The notes: generated by a model not told the origin, from the letters alone. A stretch of 64,000 bases of DNA from ZLKRG08 sp964565165 (GCA_964565165.1 CAZMDJ010000002.1:11962-75961), one strand, 5' to 3'. Positions 17,166 to 25,881 are shown, numbered from the stretch's first letter. Numbers and translations: made by a program.

Positions 17166-18670
17166 ATGTCGAAAACCGTAGCCCTCATAACTATGGGCTG
17201 CGCTCGTAACGATGTGGATTCAGAAGAACTTGCCGGTCGTTTAGCGGCCGATGGTTGGAAATTAGTTGCTGATGCTGCAAGTGCAGAAGTTGCTGTAATT
17301 AATACCTGCGGATTTATCGAAAGCGCAAAACAAGATTCAATTAATACCCTTCTTGAAGCGCATGCTTTAATGGGAAATGGCGTAACAAAAGCGGTAGTTG
17401 CCGTTGGTTGTATGGCGGAACGCTATGGTGAAGAGTTGGCAAGCGCGCTACCTGAAGCTGATGGAATTTTATCTTTCGACGATTACAAAGATATCTCCTC
17501 ACGCCTTGGCGACATTTTGTCGGGACATAAGCCAACGCCACACGCTCCACAAGATCGTCGCAAACTTTTACCGATTGCACCTGCTGATCGCGCACGTACC
17601 TCTGACTTTGCTCGTAAGCGTTTAAATAATGATCCGTGGGCGCCGCTAAAGATTGCATCTGGTTGTGACCGCCGTTGTGCTTTCTGTGCGATTCCACAAT
17701 TCCGCGGCGCCTTTGTTTCGCGCCACCCTCAAGAAGTTATCGAAGAAGCGAAATGGCTTGCAGATAACGGAGTCAGCGAAGTCTTCCTAGTTTCCGAAAA
17801 CACCACTAGCTATGGAAAAGATCTTGGTGATCTCCGCGCCATGGAGAAGTTAATTCCGCAGTTAGCTGAAATCGATGGCATCAAACGAATTCGACTTTCA
17901 TATCTGCAACCTGCAGAAATGCGCCCAACACTTTTACAAGCGATGATCGAACACGAAAAAGTCGCTCCTTACTTTGATCTCTCTTTCCAACACACTGCTA
18001 AAGATGTTCTGCGTGCGATGCGTCGCTTTGGTGGGGCAGAAGAGTTCCTACATTTAATCAGCCAAATCCGCGCACTTTCACCTGATGCCGGAATTCGCAG
18101 TAACTTTATTGTTGGTTTCCCTGGCGAAACTGAAAGTGATTTCGAAGATCTCTGCCAATTTGTTGATGACGCACGTTTAGATGCAGTTGGTGTATTTGGT
18201 TATTCAGATGAAGATGGCACTGAAGCGCTAAATATGAAGAACAAGTTAGATGCGGAAACNNNNNNNNNNNNNNNNNNNNNNNNNNNNNNNNNNNNNNNNN
18301 NNNNNNNNNNNNNNNNNNNNNNNNNNNNNNNNNNNNNNNNNNNNNNNNNNNNNNNNNNNCAGATGAAGATGGCACTGAAGCGCTAAATATGAAGAACAAG
18401 TTAGATGCGGAAACAATTGCGCATCGTGTCGCGACTCTTTCAACTATTGCAGATAACTCAGTCTCTGAACGTGCAACGCTACGTATCGGTTCTGAAGTAG
18501 AAGTTCTGATCGATGACCCAGAGATTCAAGAAGGCCGCGCTGCATTCCAAGGTCCAGAAGTTGATGGCACCGTTGGCTTTGAAGGCGATACCGATTTCAA
18601 GCTTGGCCAATGGGTAAAGGCTGTGATTACCGATTCTGCTGGCGCTGATTTGATAGCTAAACCGCTATGA
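17166..18670 (+). CDS. rimO: Ribosomal protein S12 methylthiotransferase RimO (split only by an assembly artefact)
   Basis: A radical-SAM enzyme that methylthiolates Asp88 of ribosomal protein S12. The N-terminal domain opens with KTVALITMGCARNDVDSEEL. The radical-SAM cysteines are CDRRCAFC at 167-174, and the C-terminal TRAM domain follows (RIGSEVEVLIDDPEIQEGRA). The coordinates include 100 N plus a 55-base duplicated contig end. Removing 155 bases gives a continuous 449-residue protein, the normal RimO length. Its stop overlaps pgsA (ATGA). miaB, at 51.1 kb, is its tRNA-modifying relative. Confidence 0.95.
18205..18414. other. Artefactual scaffold gap: 55-base identical contig ends flanking 100 N
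   Basis: Bases 18205-18259 and 18360-18414 are identical over all 55 positions and flank 100 N (18260-18359). This is what results when two contigs that overlap by one k-mer are scaffolded without merging. Collapsing the copies restores one unbroken rimO frame, so no sequence is missing here. Confidence 0.93.
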
Positions 18671-19203
18671 GAATTACACCAAATCAAATTACGGTAGCGC
18701 GCATCGTTGCGCTGCCATTTGGAATTTGGTCGTTATATCAAACTGGCACCGCATGGCAATTAGGTAGCTGGGTAATCTTCTTTATTATTGGAATGAGCGA
18801 TGTTGTTGATGGTCGTCTAGCACGAAGTCGCGGCCAAATAACTGAGATGGGTAAGTTTCTAGATCCAGTTGCAGATAAGTTAATGATTGCATCGGTAATG
18901 ATTCCGCTATCGCTGCAAGACCGTTTCCCTTGGTGGGCAACGATCGCGATTTTATTTAGAGAAGTCGGCATCACGCTCTTCCGCGCACTTGTTATTAGCG
19001 GAGGAGTAATTAGCGCCAATCGCGGCGGCAAAATTAAAACTCTTAGCCAGAACCTTGGAATGGGTTGGTTCATACTTCCATTACCTAATTGGCTGGATTG
19101 GTTTAAATATGGCTGGCTCTATATTGCTCTCGCGCTTACCTATATAACGGGTTATTGGTATATCCGCGCATGGCTAGCATTCCGCAGCGATACTGCTGAG
19201 TAA
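18667..19203 (+). CDS. pgsA: CDP-diacylglycerol-glycerol-3-phosphate 3-phosphatidyltransferase
   Basis: A membrane enzyme of phosphatidylglycerol synthesis, 178 residues. The CDP-alcohol phosphatidyltransferase motif is present as DVVDGRLARSRGQ, then GKFLDPVADK, matching DGxxAR-x8-GxxxDxxxD. About five hydrophobic helices are visible, with the last near YGWLYIALALTYITGYWYI. The ATG overlaps the rimO stop. The order rimO, pgsA, then cinA and clgR is typical of actinobacteria; here a fructose PTS block has been placed between pgsA and cinA. Confidence 0.93.
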   Translation: MRITPNQITVARIVALPFGIWSLYQTGTAWQLGSWVIFFIIGMSDVVDGRLARSRGQITEMGKFLDPVADKLMIASVMIPLSLQDRFPWWATIAILFREVGITLFRALVISGGVISANRGGKIKTLSQNLGMGWFILPLPNWLDWFKYGWLYIALALTYITGYWYIRAWLAFRSDTAE

Positions 19204-19274
19204 TATTTAACTGAGCGTGAAAAACTTCTGAAACTCGGTTAAAAGTTCATAAAGAACCAGATTTTTCCCCTTTA

Positions 19275-19280
19275 TAGGTT
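19275..19280 (+). promoter_or_regulatory. Probable -10 box for the fructose PTS operon
   Basis: TAGGTT within TTTATAGGTTCAC. Transcription would begin about 19287, only a few bases before the leader-peptide ATG at 19293. Upstream, GTTC-ATAAA-GAAC (19245-19257) is an inverted repeat that could bind a regulator; no FruR-type gene is in the window. Confidence 0.4.
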
Positions 19281-19292
19281 CACAATTCTCTT

Positions 19293-19325
19293 ATGTCTCG
19301 AATGTGCGGATGTGGTCGTTTGTGA
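19293..19325 (+). CDS. Putative leader peptide overlapping the fruK start
   Basis: A ten-codon frame reading MSRMCGCGRL, whose TGA (19323-19325) overlaps the fruK GTG (19322-19324) as GTGA. The ATG is about 6 bases from the predicted transcript start. The overlap would couple fruK translation to this peptide. A Cys-Gly-Cys run in a leader recalls the cysteine-rich upstream frames of mycobacteria, but those precede sulfur genes. It is too short to be certain. Confidence 0.35.
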   Translation: MSRMCGCGRL

Positions 19326-20263
19326 TTATTACCGTGACCACCAACCCATCAATCGATCGCACTGTCGCGTTGAATTCTCTGGTTATGGGTGGGGTTAACC
19401 GCGGAGATCTAACTGCAATCGATCCCGGCGGCAAAGGTGTCAACGTATCTCGCGCACTGGCTGCTTACGGCGCAGAGACTCATGCAGTATTAGTTTGCGG
19501 CGAACTGGGTAGCCATTGGTTTAGCACCAAATTAAACACCGCTCGAATTCCGCATCACGTCATTAAAACTGAGGGGATTACCCGAAGCAACATCACAATC
19601 ACTGAAGGTAGCGGCACCGTGACCAAAATTAACGAACCAGGTTTTAATTTAAGCAAAGAAACTATCCATGATGTTTTAGAAACATTGGATGGTCTTGAAC
19701 TTAAAGGATCATGGGTAGTTTTAGCAGGGCGGTTAAACCCAGGCGCAGATGTAAATACCTATCGCGATATGGCGCAATTTGTCCGTGACCGCGGCGCATT
19801 CGTTGCAATCGATGGCAGCGGCCCAGAGTTTCAAGCTGCACTTTCAATCAAACCAGATTTAATTAAGCCAAACCAATTTGAATTAGCAGAGCTGGTTGGA
19901 CGTCCGCTAAAGACTGTTCATGATGTTATTGAAGCAGCGCGCGAAGTTATTGCTGGCGGAGTTAAGCAAGTTCTCTGTTCATTGGGTAAAGATGGCGCGA
20001 TTTTAATTACCGCAGCGGAAGTGATGCATTGCGAACCTGAGAAGGCTGCGGTGGGCACACCTGTTGGCGCCGGAGATATTTTGCTTGCGATCTATTTAGG
20101 TGGCGGCGCGAAACCATCTGCACTTAAAGATGCGATCGCATGGTCGGCAGCATCTGTTCCGCTTCCAGGCACTGCGATTCCAACACCTGCTCAAGCAAAT
20201 GCCGTCGTTGTAAAGGTTAATGAGATTCCAACTGACTCTAGAGAATTGGCGGAGGTTCACTAA
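19322..20263 (+). CDS. fruK: 1-phosphofructokinase (PfkB family)
   Basis: Phosphorylates fructose-1-phosphate from the fructose PTS to fructose-1,6-bisphosphate. The PfkB/ribokinase fold is shown by TVTTNPSIDRTVAL at the start, GGKGVNVSRAL near residue 38, and the catalytic GTPVGAGDILLA near residue 246. I chose the GTG at 19322, which places VIITVTTNPS at the N terminus as in other FruK proteins. In-frame starts at 19304 and 19310 would add a short unconserved extension. The length is then 313 residues. The stop overlaps the IIA gene (TAATG). With the three PTS genes it forms one operon. Confidence 0.92.
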   Translation: MIITVTTNPSIDRTVALNSLVMGGVNRGDLTAIDPGGKGVNVSRALAAYGAETHAVLVCGELGSHWFSTKLNTARIPHHVIKTEGITRSNITITEGSGTVTKINEPGFNLSKETIHDVLETLDGLELKGSWVVLAGRLNPGADVNTYRDMAQFVRDRGAFVAIDGSGPEFQAALSIKPDLIKPNQFELAELVGRPLKTVHDVIEAAREVIAGGVKQVLCSLGKDGAILITAAEVMHCEPEKAAVGTPVGAGDILLAIYLGGGAKPSALKDAIAWSAASVPLPGTAIPTPAQANAVVVKVNEIPTDSRELAEVH

Positions 20264-20703
20264 TGTCTGTATTTTCAACTGATTTAATCACTTTCACGCT
20301 AGATGCTTCAGATAAAGTTGATGCGATCAGCCAGATGGCAAAGTTAGTTGTTGCAGCGGGACGCGGAAGCGATGCCGAGCAGATTACAAAAGATGTTTTA
20401 GCTCGCGACGAGATGGGAACTCCGCAAGTCGATGGCGTTGCGATTCCACATGCACGTACCTCCGGAGTTTCAGAATCAAGCGTTGCAGTTGCACGATGCA
20501 CAAATAAGAACGTGATCTTTGATGCAGATGAAGGTCCAGCAGAAGTGCTATTTATGATCCTGGTGCCAAATGAAGCAGGGGATGAGCACATCACAATTTT
20601 ATCTTCACTAGCTCGTCGACTTATGGACGAAGACTTTACAAAAGCATTAAGAGTTACAAATGATCCAGCTGAGTTGGTTGGACTTCTAGAGAGCGGAAAC
20701 TAA
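20263..20703 (+). CDS. Fructose PTS enzyme IIA
   Basis: A cytosolic phosphocarrier of 146 residues that passes phosphate from HPr to enzyme IIB. The fructose/mannitol-class IIA domain is marked by GVAIPHART, with the phosphorylated histidine at about residue 64. The C-terminal part (ILVPNEAGDEHITILSSLARRL) is conserved in the family. In most actinobacteria this domain is fused with IIB and IIC in FruA; here it is a separate gene. It overlaps fruK by one base and is directly followed by the IIB gene. Confidence 0.93.
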   Translation: MSVFSTDLITFTLDASDKVDAISQMAKLVVAAGRGSDAEQITKDVLARDEMGTPQVDGVAIPHARTSGVSESSVAVARCTNKNVIFDADEGPAEVLFMILVPNEAGDEHITILSSLARRLMDEDFTKALRVTNDPAELVGLLESGN

Positions 20704-21012
20704 ATGAAAATCGTTGCAGTGACATCCTGCGCAACAGGTATCGCACACACATATATGGCAGCCGAAGCGCTTGAACGCGCTGGCAAAGCAGCAGGCCACG
20801 AAATGATCGTCGAAACGCAAGGCGCAGGTGGCTACAAGCCAATCTCACGCGACATTATTCAAACTTGTGATGTCGTGATATTCGCAAACGATGTCGGAAT
20901 CCGTGACCTTGATCGTTTCGATGGTTGCAAGATTGTGCAATCAATTCCAAAGACCGCTATCAAAGATGCAAAAGCGTTAATCGCACAAGCAGAGGAGTTA
21001 GCTAAACAATAA
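20704..21012 (+). CDS. Fructose PTS enzyme IIB
   Basis: A 102-residue protein that carries phosphate on Cys9 (VAVTSCATGIAHTYMAAEAL) and transfers it to incoming fructose with IIC. TSCATGIAHT is the signature of fructose-type IIB domains. The ATG follows the IIA stop with no gap. The separate IIA, IIB and IIC genes contrast with the usual single fused FruA protein. Downstream are two hairpins before the IIC gene. Confidence 0.93.
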   Translation: MKIVAVTSCATGIAHTYMAAEALERAGKAAGHEMIVETQGAGGYKPISRDIIQTCDVVIFANDVGIRDLDRFDGCKIVQSIPKTAIKDAKALIAQAEELAKQ

Positions 21013-21019
21013 GAGAATT

Positions 21020-21098
21020 CCCAAAGGGTTGGACGTCCTTCCTTTGGGGGTGTTAGACAACAACTGAATAAAACAATTGTGGCAAATCGCCGCAATTG
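21020..21098 (+). promoter_or_regulatory. Two hairpins between the IIB and IIC genes
   Basis: Hairpin 1: CCCAAAGG (21020-21027) pairs with CCTTTGGG (21041-21048). Hairpin 2: CAATTGTGGC (21074-21083) pairs with GCCGCAATTG (21089-21098), one G-U pair, loop AAATC. Neither has a T-run. They may mark processing or adjust IIC translation relative to IIA/IIB; this role is inferred. Confidence 0.45.
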
Positions 21099-21120
21099 AA
21101 TTAACAGGAAAGGAACTTCC

Positions 21121-22179
21121 GTGAGTTCTGCTTCTAACGTACGTCGTTGGCTGATGACTGGTGTTTCATACATGATCCCATTCGTCGCAGCTGGCGGTAT
21201 TTTGATCGCAATTGGTTTTATGCTTCAGGATCCAGTCGAAGTTGTTAAGCCATCTCTAACAGAAGCTGTAGATGCAAATAACATTGCAGCAATCATCTTC
21301 CGTTTAGGTGCAACACTCTTTGGATTCTTGGTACCAGTTCTTGCTGGTTTCATCGCATTCGCAATTGCTGATCGCCCAGGTATTGCTCCAGGTTTTCTAG
21401 CTGGCGCACTAGCTGGCGGTGTCGGCGCAGGTTACCTTGGTGGTTTAGCTGGCGGTCTTATCGCTGGTCTTATCGCTAAGTGGATCTCTGATCAGAATGT
21501 CCCTGCCGCACTTCGTAGCATTATGCCGATCGTAGTGACCCCACTTCTCTCATCACTCGTAATCGGATTCCTCATGGTTTATGTAATCGGTAAGCCGGTA
21601 GCCTCACTAAACAAGTCACTAACATCATGGCTTGCAGATATGGGAACAGGTTCAGCAATCGTACTTGGCATCGTCCTTGGTTTGATGATGGCATTCGATA
21701 TGGGTGGACCAGTTAACAAAGTTGCATACACATTTGCTGCTGGTGGACTTTCAAACGTTGCAGCTGGTGCAACGAGCGCTAAGGAATGGACAGTTATGGC
21801 GGCAGTTATGGCTGCTGGTATGACACCACCACTTGGTCTTGCACTTGCAACTGTTCTTCGTAAGAACCTCTTCACAGAGGCAGAACACGAGAACGGTAAA
21901 GCTGCTTGGGTTCTTGGTGCTTCATTCATCACTGAAGGTGCGATTCCATTCGCAGCTGCAGACCCAATCCGCGTTATCCCATCAATCATGACCGGTTCAG
22001 CAGTAACTGGTGCAATGGTTATGGCATTTGAAAATACTCTAAAGGCACCTCATGGTGGTATTTGGGTACTTCCATTAATCGGTGGCGTAGCAACATATGC
22101 TCTAGCAATTATCGTAGGAACAGTTGTTTCTGCAGGCATGGTGATTGCACTTAAGAGCTCAGCTAAAGTCGCTGCTTAA
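21121..22179 (+). CDS. Fructose PTS permease, enzyme IIC
   Basis: A 352-residue integral membrane permease with eight or more hydrophobic segments. It opens with VRRWLMTGVSYMIPFVAAGG, the usual IIC start. Further fructose IIC motifs are ADRPGIAPGFLAGALAGGVG and FDMGGPVNKVAYTFA, and the ITEGAIPFAAADPIRVIPS loop carries the conserved glutamate. The GTG at 21121 follows GGAAAGGAAC. It transports fructose while IIB phosphorylates it. A strong terminator follows, so the operon probably ends here. Confidence 0.95.
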   Translation: MSSASNVRRWLMTGVSYMIPFVAAGGILIAIGFMLQDPVEVVKPSLTEAVDANNIAAIIFRLGATLFGFLVPVLAGFIAFAIADRPGIAPGFLAGALAGGVGAGYLGGLAGGLIAGLIAKWISDQNVPAALRSIMPIVVTPLLSSLVIGFLMVYVIGKPVASLNKSLTSWLADMGTGSAIVLGIVLGLMMAFDMGGPVNKVAYTFAAGGLSNVAAGATSAKEWTVMAAVMAAGMTPPLGLALATVLRKNLFTEAEHENGKAAWVLGASFITEGAIPFAAADPIRVIPSIMTGSAVTGAMVMAFENTLKAPHGGIWVLPLIGGVATYALAIIVGTVVSAGMVIALKSSAKVAA

Positions 22180-22191
22180 TTAGCTCTAAGC

Positions 22192-22227
22192 AAAAGGGTC
22201 TTGGTCAAACGTGACTAAGACCCTTTT
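22192..22227 (+). terminator. Rho-independent-type terminator after the fructose PTS operon
   Basis: AAAAGGGTCTT (22192-22202) pairs with AAGACCCTTTT (22217-22227), with GTCA/TGAC extending the stem inside. The 3' arm ends in TTTTGTG. It separates the IIC gene from ptsI. Confidence 0.8.
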
Positions 22228-22263
22228 GTGCTTCACAAACAACCTAAATAGAATTCCTCCACG

Positions 22264-23922
22264 ATGAGCATACCTCCAGCAACATTAAGCGGAATTGGCG
22301 TCTCTCCAGGAGTCGCAGTTGGTCCAATTCGAAAAGTAATCAATGTAGTTTCAACTGATGCTGTTCCAGCTTCGCCGCGACAGATTTTTGAAGCGTTAAT
22401 TCTTGTTGGAGAAGATCTCGAACGCGCAGCTGCAAATGTTGAACTAGATGTCGCCAAAGAAGTTCTTTCTGCTCAATCAATGATCGCACAAGATCCGGCT
22501 CTAGTTGAAGCAATTGGTGCTCGTTTAGATCAAGACATTATTTACCCAGATACCCGCGCAGATATTGTTGCGGCATTTGGTGGTTTTAAAGAGGCGCTTC
22601 TTGCAATTGGCGGTTATTTCGCAGAACGCGCAGCTGATTTAGATGAAATTTGCAATCGTTTATTAGCAAAGCTATCTGGCACTGAATCAGAAGGTTTAGT
22701 TTTAACGTCTCCAACAATCGTGGTTGCAGAAGATTTAACCCCTGCTGATACCGCAGCGCTAAATCTTAAATTTGCTTTAGCTCTAGTAGTAGAAAAAGGC
22801 GGACCTACTTCTCATACTGCAATCGTTGCTCGTGGACTTGGAATTCCAGCAATTGTTGGATGTTCTGGCATCATGCAATTAGAAGATGGCACAAACGTTA
22901 TGGCAGATGGTCGCGCGGGTGAGGTAGTAACTTCACCTAGCGAAGCATCGATTCACGAACGACAGATTCGCGAAGATGCGCTTCGTGCACGTGCAGCGAG
23001 TGTTACAGGTCCTGGTCGGTTAGCTGATGGCACTCCGGTTAAGTTACTTGCCAATTGTGGTGATGGTGATGGATCAGTTGCAGCAGTCTCTGCAGGAGCT
23101 GAAGGTATTGGATTATTCCGCACCGAATTGCTCTTCCTTGATTCAGTTACGGAACCTTCTGTTGAAGAACAGATTCAGATGTATCGCACAGTATTTACGC
23201 CAATGGTTGGTAAGCGAGTTGTAGTTCGCACACTTGATGCAGGTAGCGATAAACCAGTTCCATACATCAATGCAATTCATGAAGAGAACCCCGCCCTTGG
23301 TGTTCGTGGTTGGCGTTTAACACGCACTAGTGATGGCGTATTAACTCGTCAGTTAGAAGCGATTGCAGAAGCGGCTAAGGGAATCGAAATTGATCTCTGG
23401 GTAATGGCGCCAATGATTAATACCCCTGCCGAAGCTGCAGATTTTGCCCAACGAGCGCGTTCATTTGGAATCAAACATGTTGGCGTAATGGTTGAAACTC
23501 CAGCTGCTGCAATTCATGCAGATCGAGTTCTTGCAGAAGTTGATTTCGGTTCATTTGGTACAAATGATTTAACTCAATATGTAATGGCATCTGATCGCTT
23601 GGATTCTCGACTTTCAGATATGACTACTTCATGGCATCCAGCGGTACTTCGTACTATTCATATCGCAGCGCAGGCGGCAGGCCAATTAATTAAACCAATT
23701 GGCGTCTGCGGTGAAGCTGCGGCCAATCCACATCTAGCTGCAGTGCTATTAGGTCTCGGCGTTAATTCACTTTCAATGGCGCCATCTGCAATCAGTGAAG
23801 TTAGAGGCTTCTTATCAACTGTTGATTTAGCTACTTGCCAAGCTGCAGCACAGCGCGCGATAGGCGCTATCTCTGCAGAGGAAGCAGAAGCTCTTGCCAA
23901 AGAAATCTTAGGTGGAATTTAA
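22264..23922 (+). CDS. ptsI: PTS enzyme I (phosphoenolpyruvate-protein phosphotransferase)
   Basis: The first PTS enzyme, moving phosphate from phosphoenolpyruvate to HPr. The phosphohistidine domain has GGPTSHTAIVARGLGIPAIV with His184. The C-terminal PEP-binding barrel shows GIGLFRTELLFL, TLDAGSDKP, and FGTNDLTQYVMASDR, plus GVCGEAAANP near the end. The length of 552 residues is standard. A TAGAAT box at 22249-22254 could start its own transcript. No ptsH (HPr) gene is visible in the window, so HPr must be encoded elsewhere. Confidence 0.97.
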   Translation: MSIPPATLSGIGVSPGVAVGPIRKVINVVSTDAVPASPRQIFEALILVGEDLERAAANVELDVAKEVLSAQSMIAQDPALVEAIGARLDQDIIYPDTRADIVAAFGGFKEALLAIGGYFAERAADLDEICNRLLAKLSGTESEGLVLTSPTIVVAEDLTPADTAALNLKFALALVVEKGGPTSHTAIVARGLGIPAIVGCSGIMQLEDGTNVMADGRAGEVVTSPSEASIHERQIREDALRARAASVTGPGRLADGTPVKLLANCGDGDGSVAAVSAGAEGIGLFRTELLFLDSVTEPSVEEQIQMYRTVFTPMVGKRVVVRTLDAGSDKPVPYINAIHEENPALGVRGWRLTRTSDGVLTRQLEAIAEAAKGIEIDLWVMAPMINTPAEAADFAQRARSFGIKHVGVMVETPAAAIHADRVLAEVDFGSFGTNDLTQYVMASDRLDSRLSDMTTSWHPAVLRTIHIAAQAAGQLIKPIGVCGEAAANPHLAAVLLGLGVNSLSMAPSAISEVRGFLSTVDLATCQAAAQRAIGAISAEEAEALAKEILGGI

Positions 23923-23928
23923 TTCGCC

Positions 23929-24414
23929 ATGACCACCACCAAGATGCAGGTAGAGCAGATTATCGCGTATCTAAATCAACGCGGCGAAACTGTATCAGTT
24001 GCTGAATCATTAACCGCAGGTGGATTAGCAAATATGTTAACTAGCGCATCTGGGTCTTCATCTGCATTTGTCGGTGGCATAACTGCATATCGCAATGAGA
24101 TTAAATCAACGATGCTAGATGTAGATCCTTTAATTATCGAGAAGAACACTGTTGTCTCTGAAGATGTTGCAAATGCAATGGGGGATGGTGCACGGAAAAT
24201 TTTCGGAACCACTTGGGCGATTTCAACGACCGGCGCTGCTGGCCCTGATCCACTCGAAGGGCACCAACCTGGGTCGGTCTGGATTGCAATACGTGGCCCA
24301 ATTAACCAAGCCATTCAATTAAACCTCGAAGGCAACCGCGAACAGGTCCGTAACGGCACTATTTCCACCGCCATCGGAACCTTTGCCCGTATACTTAAGT
24401 TTCGTACGGTTTAA
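23929..24414 (+). CDS. cinA: Nicotinamide-nucleotide amidohydrolase, CinA C-terminal type
   Basis: A 161-residue stand-alone CinA-C domain (PncC type) that deamidates nicotinamide mononucleotide in pyridine nucleotide recycling. The motif VSVAESLTAGGLANML with the catalytic serine is near the N terminus. GGITAYRNEIKSTML, SEDVANAMGDGARK, and STTGAAGPDPLEGHQPGSVW are the further signatures. The N-terminal molybdopterin-like domain of long CinA proteins is absent, as in other actinobacteria. It lies 6 bases after ptsI and precedes clgR, a conserved pairing. Confidence 0.93.
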   Translation: MTTTKMQVEQIIAYLNQRGETVSVAESLTAGGLANMLTSASGSSSAFVGGITAYRNEIKSTMLDVDPLIIEKNTVVSEDVANAMGDGARKIFGTTWAISTTGAAGPDPLEGHQPGSVWIAIRGPINQAIQLNLEGNREQVRNGTISTAIGTFARILKFRTV

Positions 24415-24436
24415 TCAGGTTAAGAAAGGGAGAGAA

Positions 24437-24706
24437 ATGCTACTTCGCGATGCTGTCGGTAAAGAACTTCGCGCTGCTCGCGTTGCACAATCCCGCACCC
24501 TCCGTGATGTAGCTCGTGAAGCTCGAGTCTCTCTTGGATATTTATCAGAGGTCGAACGCGGACAGAAGGAAGCATCTTCTGAATTGTTAGCCTCAATCTG
24601 CACCGCGCTAAATATTCAACTTTCAACGTTACTTGGCGACGTTACTTCCCAAATTGCTAAGACTGAAAAGGCTCCACTAACAGTCGTCACTTCAGACGCT
24701 GCTTAA
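24437..24706 (+). CDS. clgR: XRE-family transcriptional regulator, ClgR-like
   Basis: An 89-residue DNA-binding protein. The helix-turn-helix covers about residues 8-62, with TLRDVAREARVSLGYLSEVE and RGQKEASSELLASICTAL as in ClgR. In actinobacteria ClgR activates Clp protease genes and is itself degraded by Clp. The position directly after cinA is the classical actinobacterial location. The ATG at 24437 follows GAAAGGGAGAG; an upstream in-frame start would overlap cinA. Confidence 0.88.
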   Translation: MLLRDAVGKELRAARVAQSRTLRDVAREARVSLGYLSEVERGQKEASSELLASICTALNIQLSTLLGDVTSQIAKTEKAPLTVVTSDAA

Positions 24707-24710
24707 TTAG

Positions 24711-25220
24711 ATGTCAGAAGAAACATACGCGCGTCAGCACGCAACATATCGCTCTGTTGATGAATCAATCCTTTTAGCTTCCAAGCGATTAATTGCGCAA
24801 CAAGGTTTTCGCGCCATGAACGTAATTGATCTTGCATCTGAAGCTGAAGTATCCCGCGCAACTTTGTATAACCACTTCCGCGATAAGGAAGCTATTGCAA
24901 TCGCGCTTGCGCAGTACGAGGTCGAAGGCGCCCTCGCATTTCTAGGCACCCCAGCTGATTTCCTAATTAACTTTGCCACTCAAATTTCCCAGAGTGAAGT
25001 ATTAAATGCGCTTCGCCAATATGACCGTGATTTACTGCCGACTATATTTATGCCAAATAACCATCCAATCTGGCAGCAAATTGGTGAGGTTATGAAGCAC
25101 CGCTTAGGCGAAGCTGCACCGATTGCATTTATCTGGTTAATCGGTCAAGCGCTAGCGCCACTTTCACCAGAGAGCATCAAGGCTCAAGTTGAAGCGATGC
25201 TACCTAGGACCCTCTTTTAA
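24711..25220 (+). CDS. TetR-family transcriptional regulator
   Basis: A 169-residue regulator. The TetR helix-turn-helix is in the first 65 residues (LIAQQGFRAMNVIDLASEAE then VSRATLYNHFRDKEAI). The C-terminal ligand-binding half is short and not similar to a family I recognise. The ATG lies 4 bases after the clgR stop, so it is probably in the same transcript. Neighbours give no clear target; self-regulation or control of the adjacent DUF805 gene is possible but unproven. Confidence 0.9.
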   Translation: MSEETYARQHATYRSVDESILLASKRLIAQQGFRAMNVIDLASEAEVSRATLYNHFRDKEAIAIALAQYEVEGALAFLGTPADFLINFATQISQSEVLNALRQYDRDLLPTIFMPNNHPIWQQIGEVMKHRLGEAAPIAFIWLIGQALAPLSPESIKAQVEAMLPRTLF

Positions 25221-25222
25221 TT

Positions 25223-25534
25223 ATGCTCGAAGCAATCAACGACGGGCTTCGTCGCTTCACTAATTTCAAAGGCGTCAGTAATCGCCTGCAATACAACTCA
25301 TTTTTACTTTTCTATATCTTGGTCGATTTCTTTATTAACTTTGTTAACCCAAAGATGACCACGTTAAATGCGTTAATTATGGCGGCGCTAATTGTTCCGT
25401 TACTTGCAGTTGAAATTCGCCGCAGCCACGATATCGGTAAATCCGGTTGGTGGATTTTGGTTCCGTTTTACAGCGTTTACTTGATGTTCAAGCCATCAAT
25501 TCCTGAAGATCCAATTGATAAACCTGAACTGTAG
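25223..25534 (+). CDS. DUF805 family membrane protein
   Basis: A 103-residue membrane protein of unknown function. About three hydrophobic helices are visible. The DUF805 signature is EIRRSHDIGKSGWWILVPFY, a variant of the usual RRLHDxGxSGWW. The ATG is 2 bases after the TetR stop. It is the last gene of the core block; the minus-strand hepT gene ends 11 bases downstream. Confidence 0.85.
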   Translation: MLEAINDGLRRFTNFKGVSNRLQYNSFLLFYILVDFFINFVNPKMTTLNALIMAALIVPLLAVEIRRSHDIGKSGWWILVPFYSVYLMFKPSIPEDPIDKPEL

Positions 25535-25545
25535 ATTCAATCATC

Positions 25546-25881
25546 CTATTTAGTCTCCAACGCGAGCTTTAATTCGATGAGGCCATCGTTCAGCAACGTC
25601 AGAATCATGTCGCGATCAATGGATCCATATTTATGAACTAAATGGTTACGAAGCGCTATCACATTGGTCCATCTCGTGAATGGAATATTGGATTTGGTCG
25701 TAGCTGTCATATTTCGAACAGCTTCGCCGATGATCACCAAATTGTAGAGAATTGCATCATAAAAGACGGTCTTCAAGTAGTCGTCTCTTTCGTACATATA
25801 GAGCGAATCTTTATATTCGTCTATTTTTGATATTGCGTTAAGGATATCTTCGATTCTAATTAAGTCTGGTCTGGGATTCAT
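25546..25881 (-). CDS. hepT: HepT-like toxin (HEPN domain, DUF86)
   Basis: A 111-residue HEPN protein. The catalytic motif RNHLVHKY matches the HepT RX4HXY motif, near residue 87. HepT toxins are ribonucleases held inactive by polyadenylylation or adenylylation of the motif tyrosine by the partner MntA. The start overlaps the stop of the upstream mntA-like gene (ATGA), as in known pairs. The C-terminal helix (LTLLNDGLIELKLALETK) and the FYDAILYNLVIIGEAVRNM helix are typical. A toxin role is inferred from family. Confidence 0.85.
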   Translation of the reverse strand: MNPRPDLIRIEDILNAISKIDEYKDSLYMYERDDYLKTVFYDAILYNLVIIGEAVRNMTATTKSNIPFTRWTNVIALRNHLVHKYGSIDRDMILTLLNDGLIELKLALETK

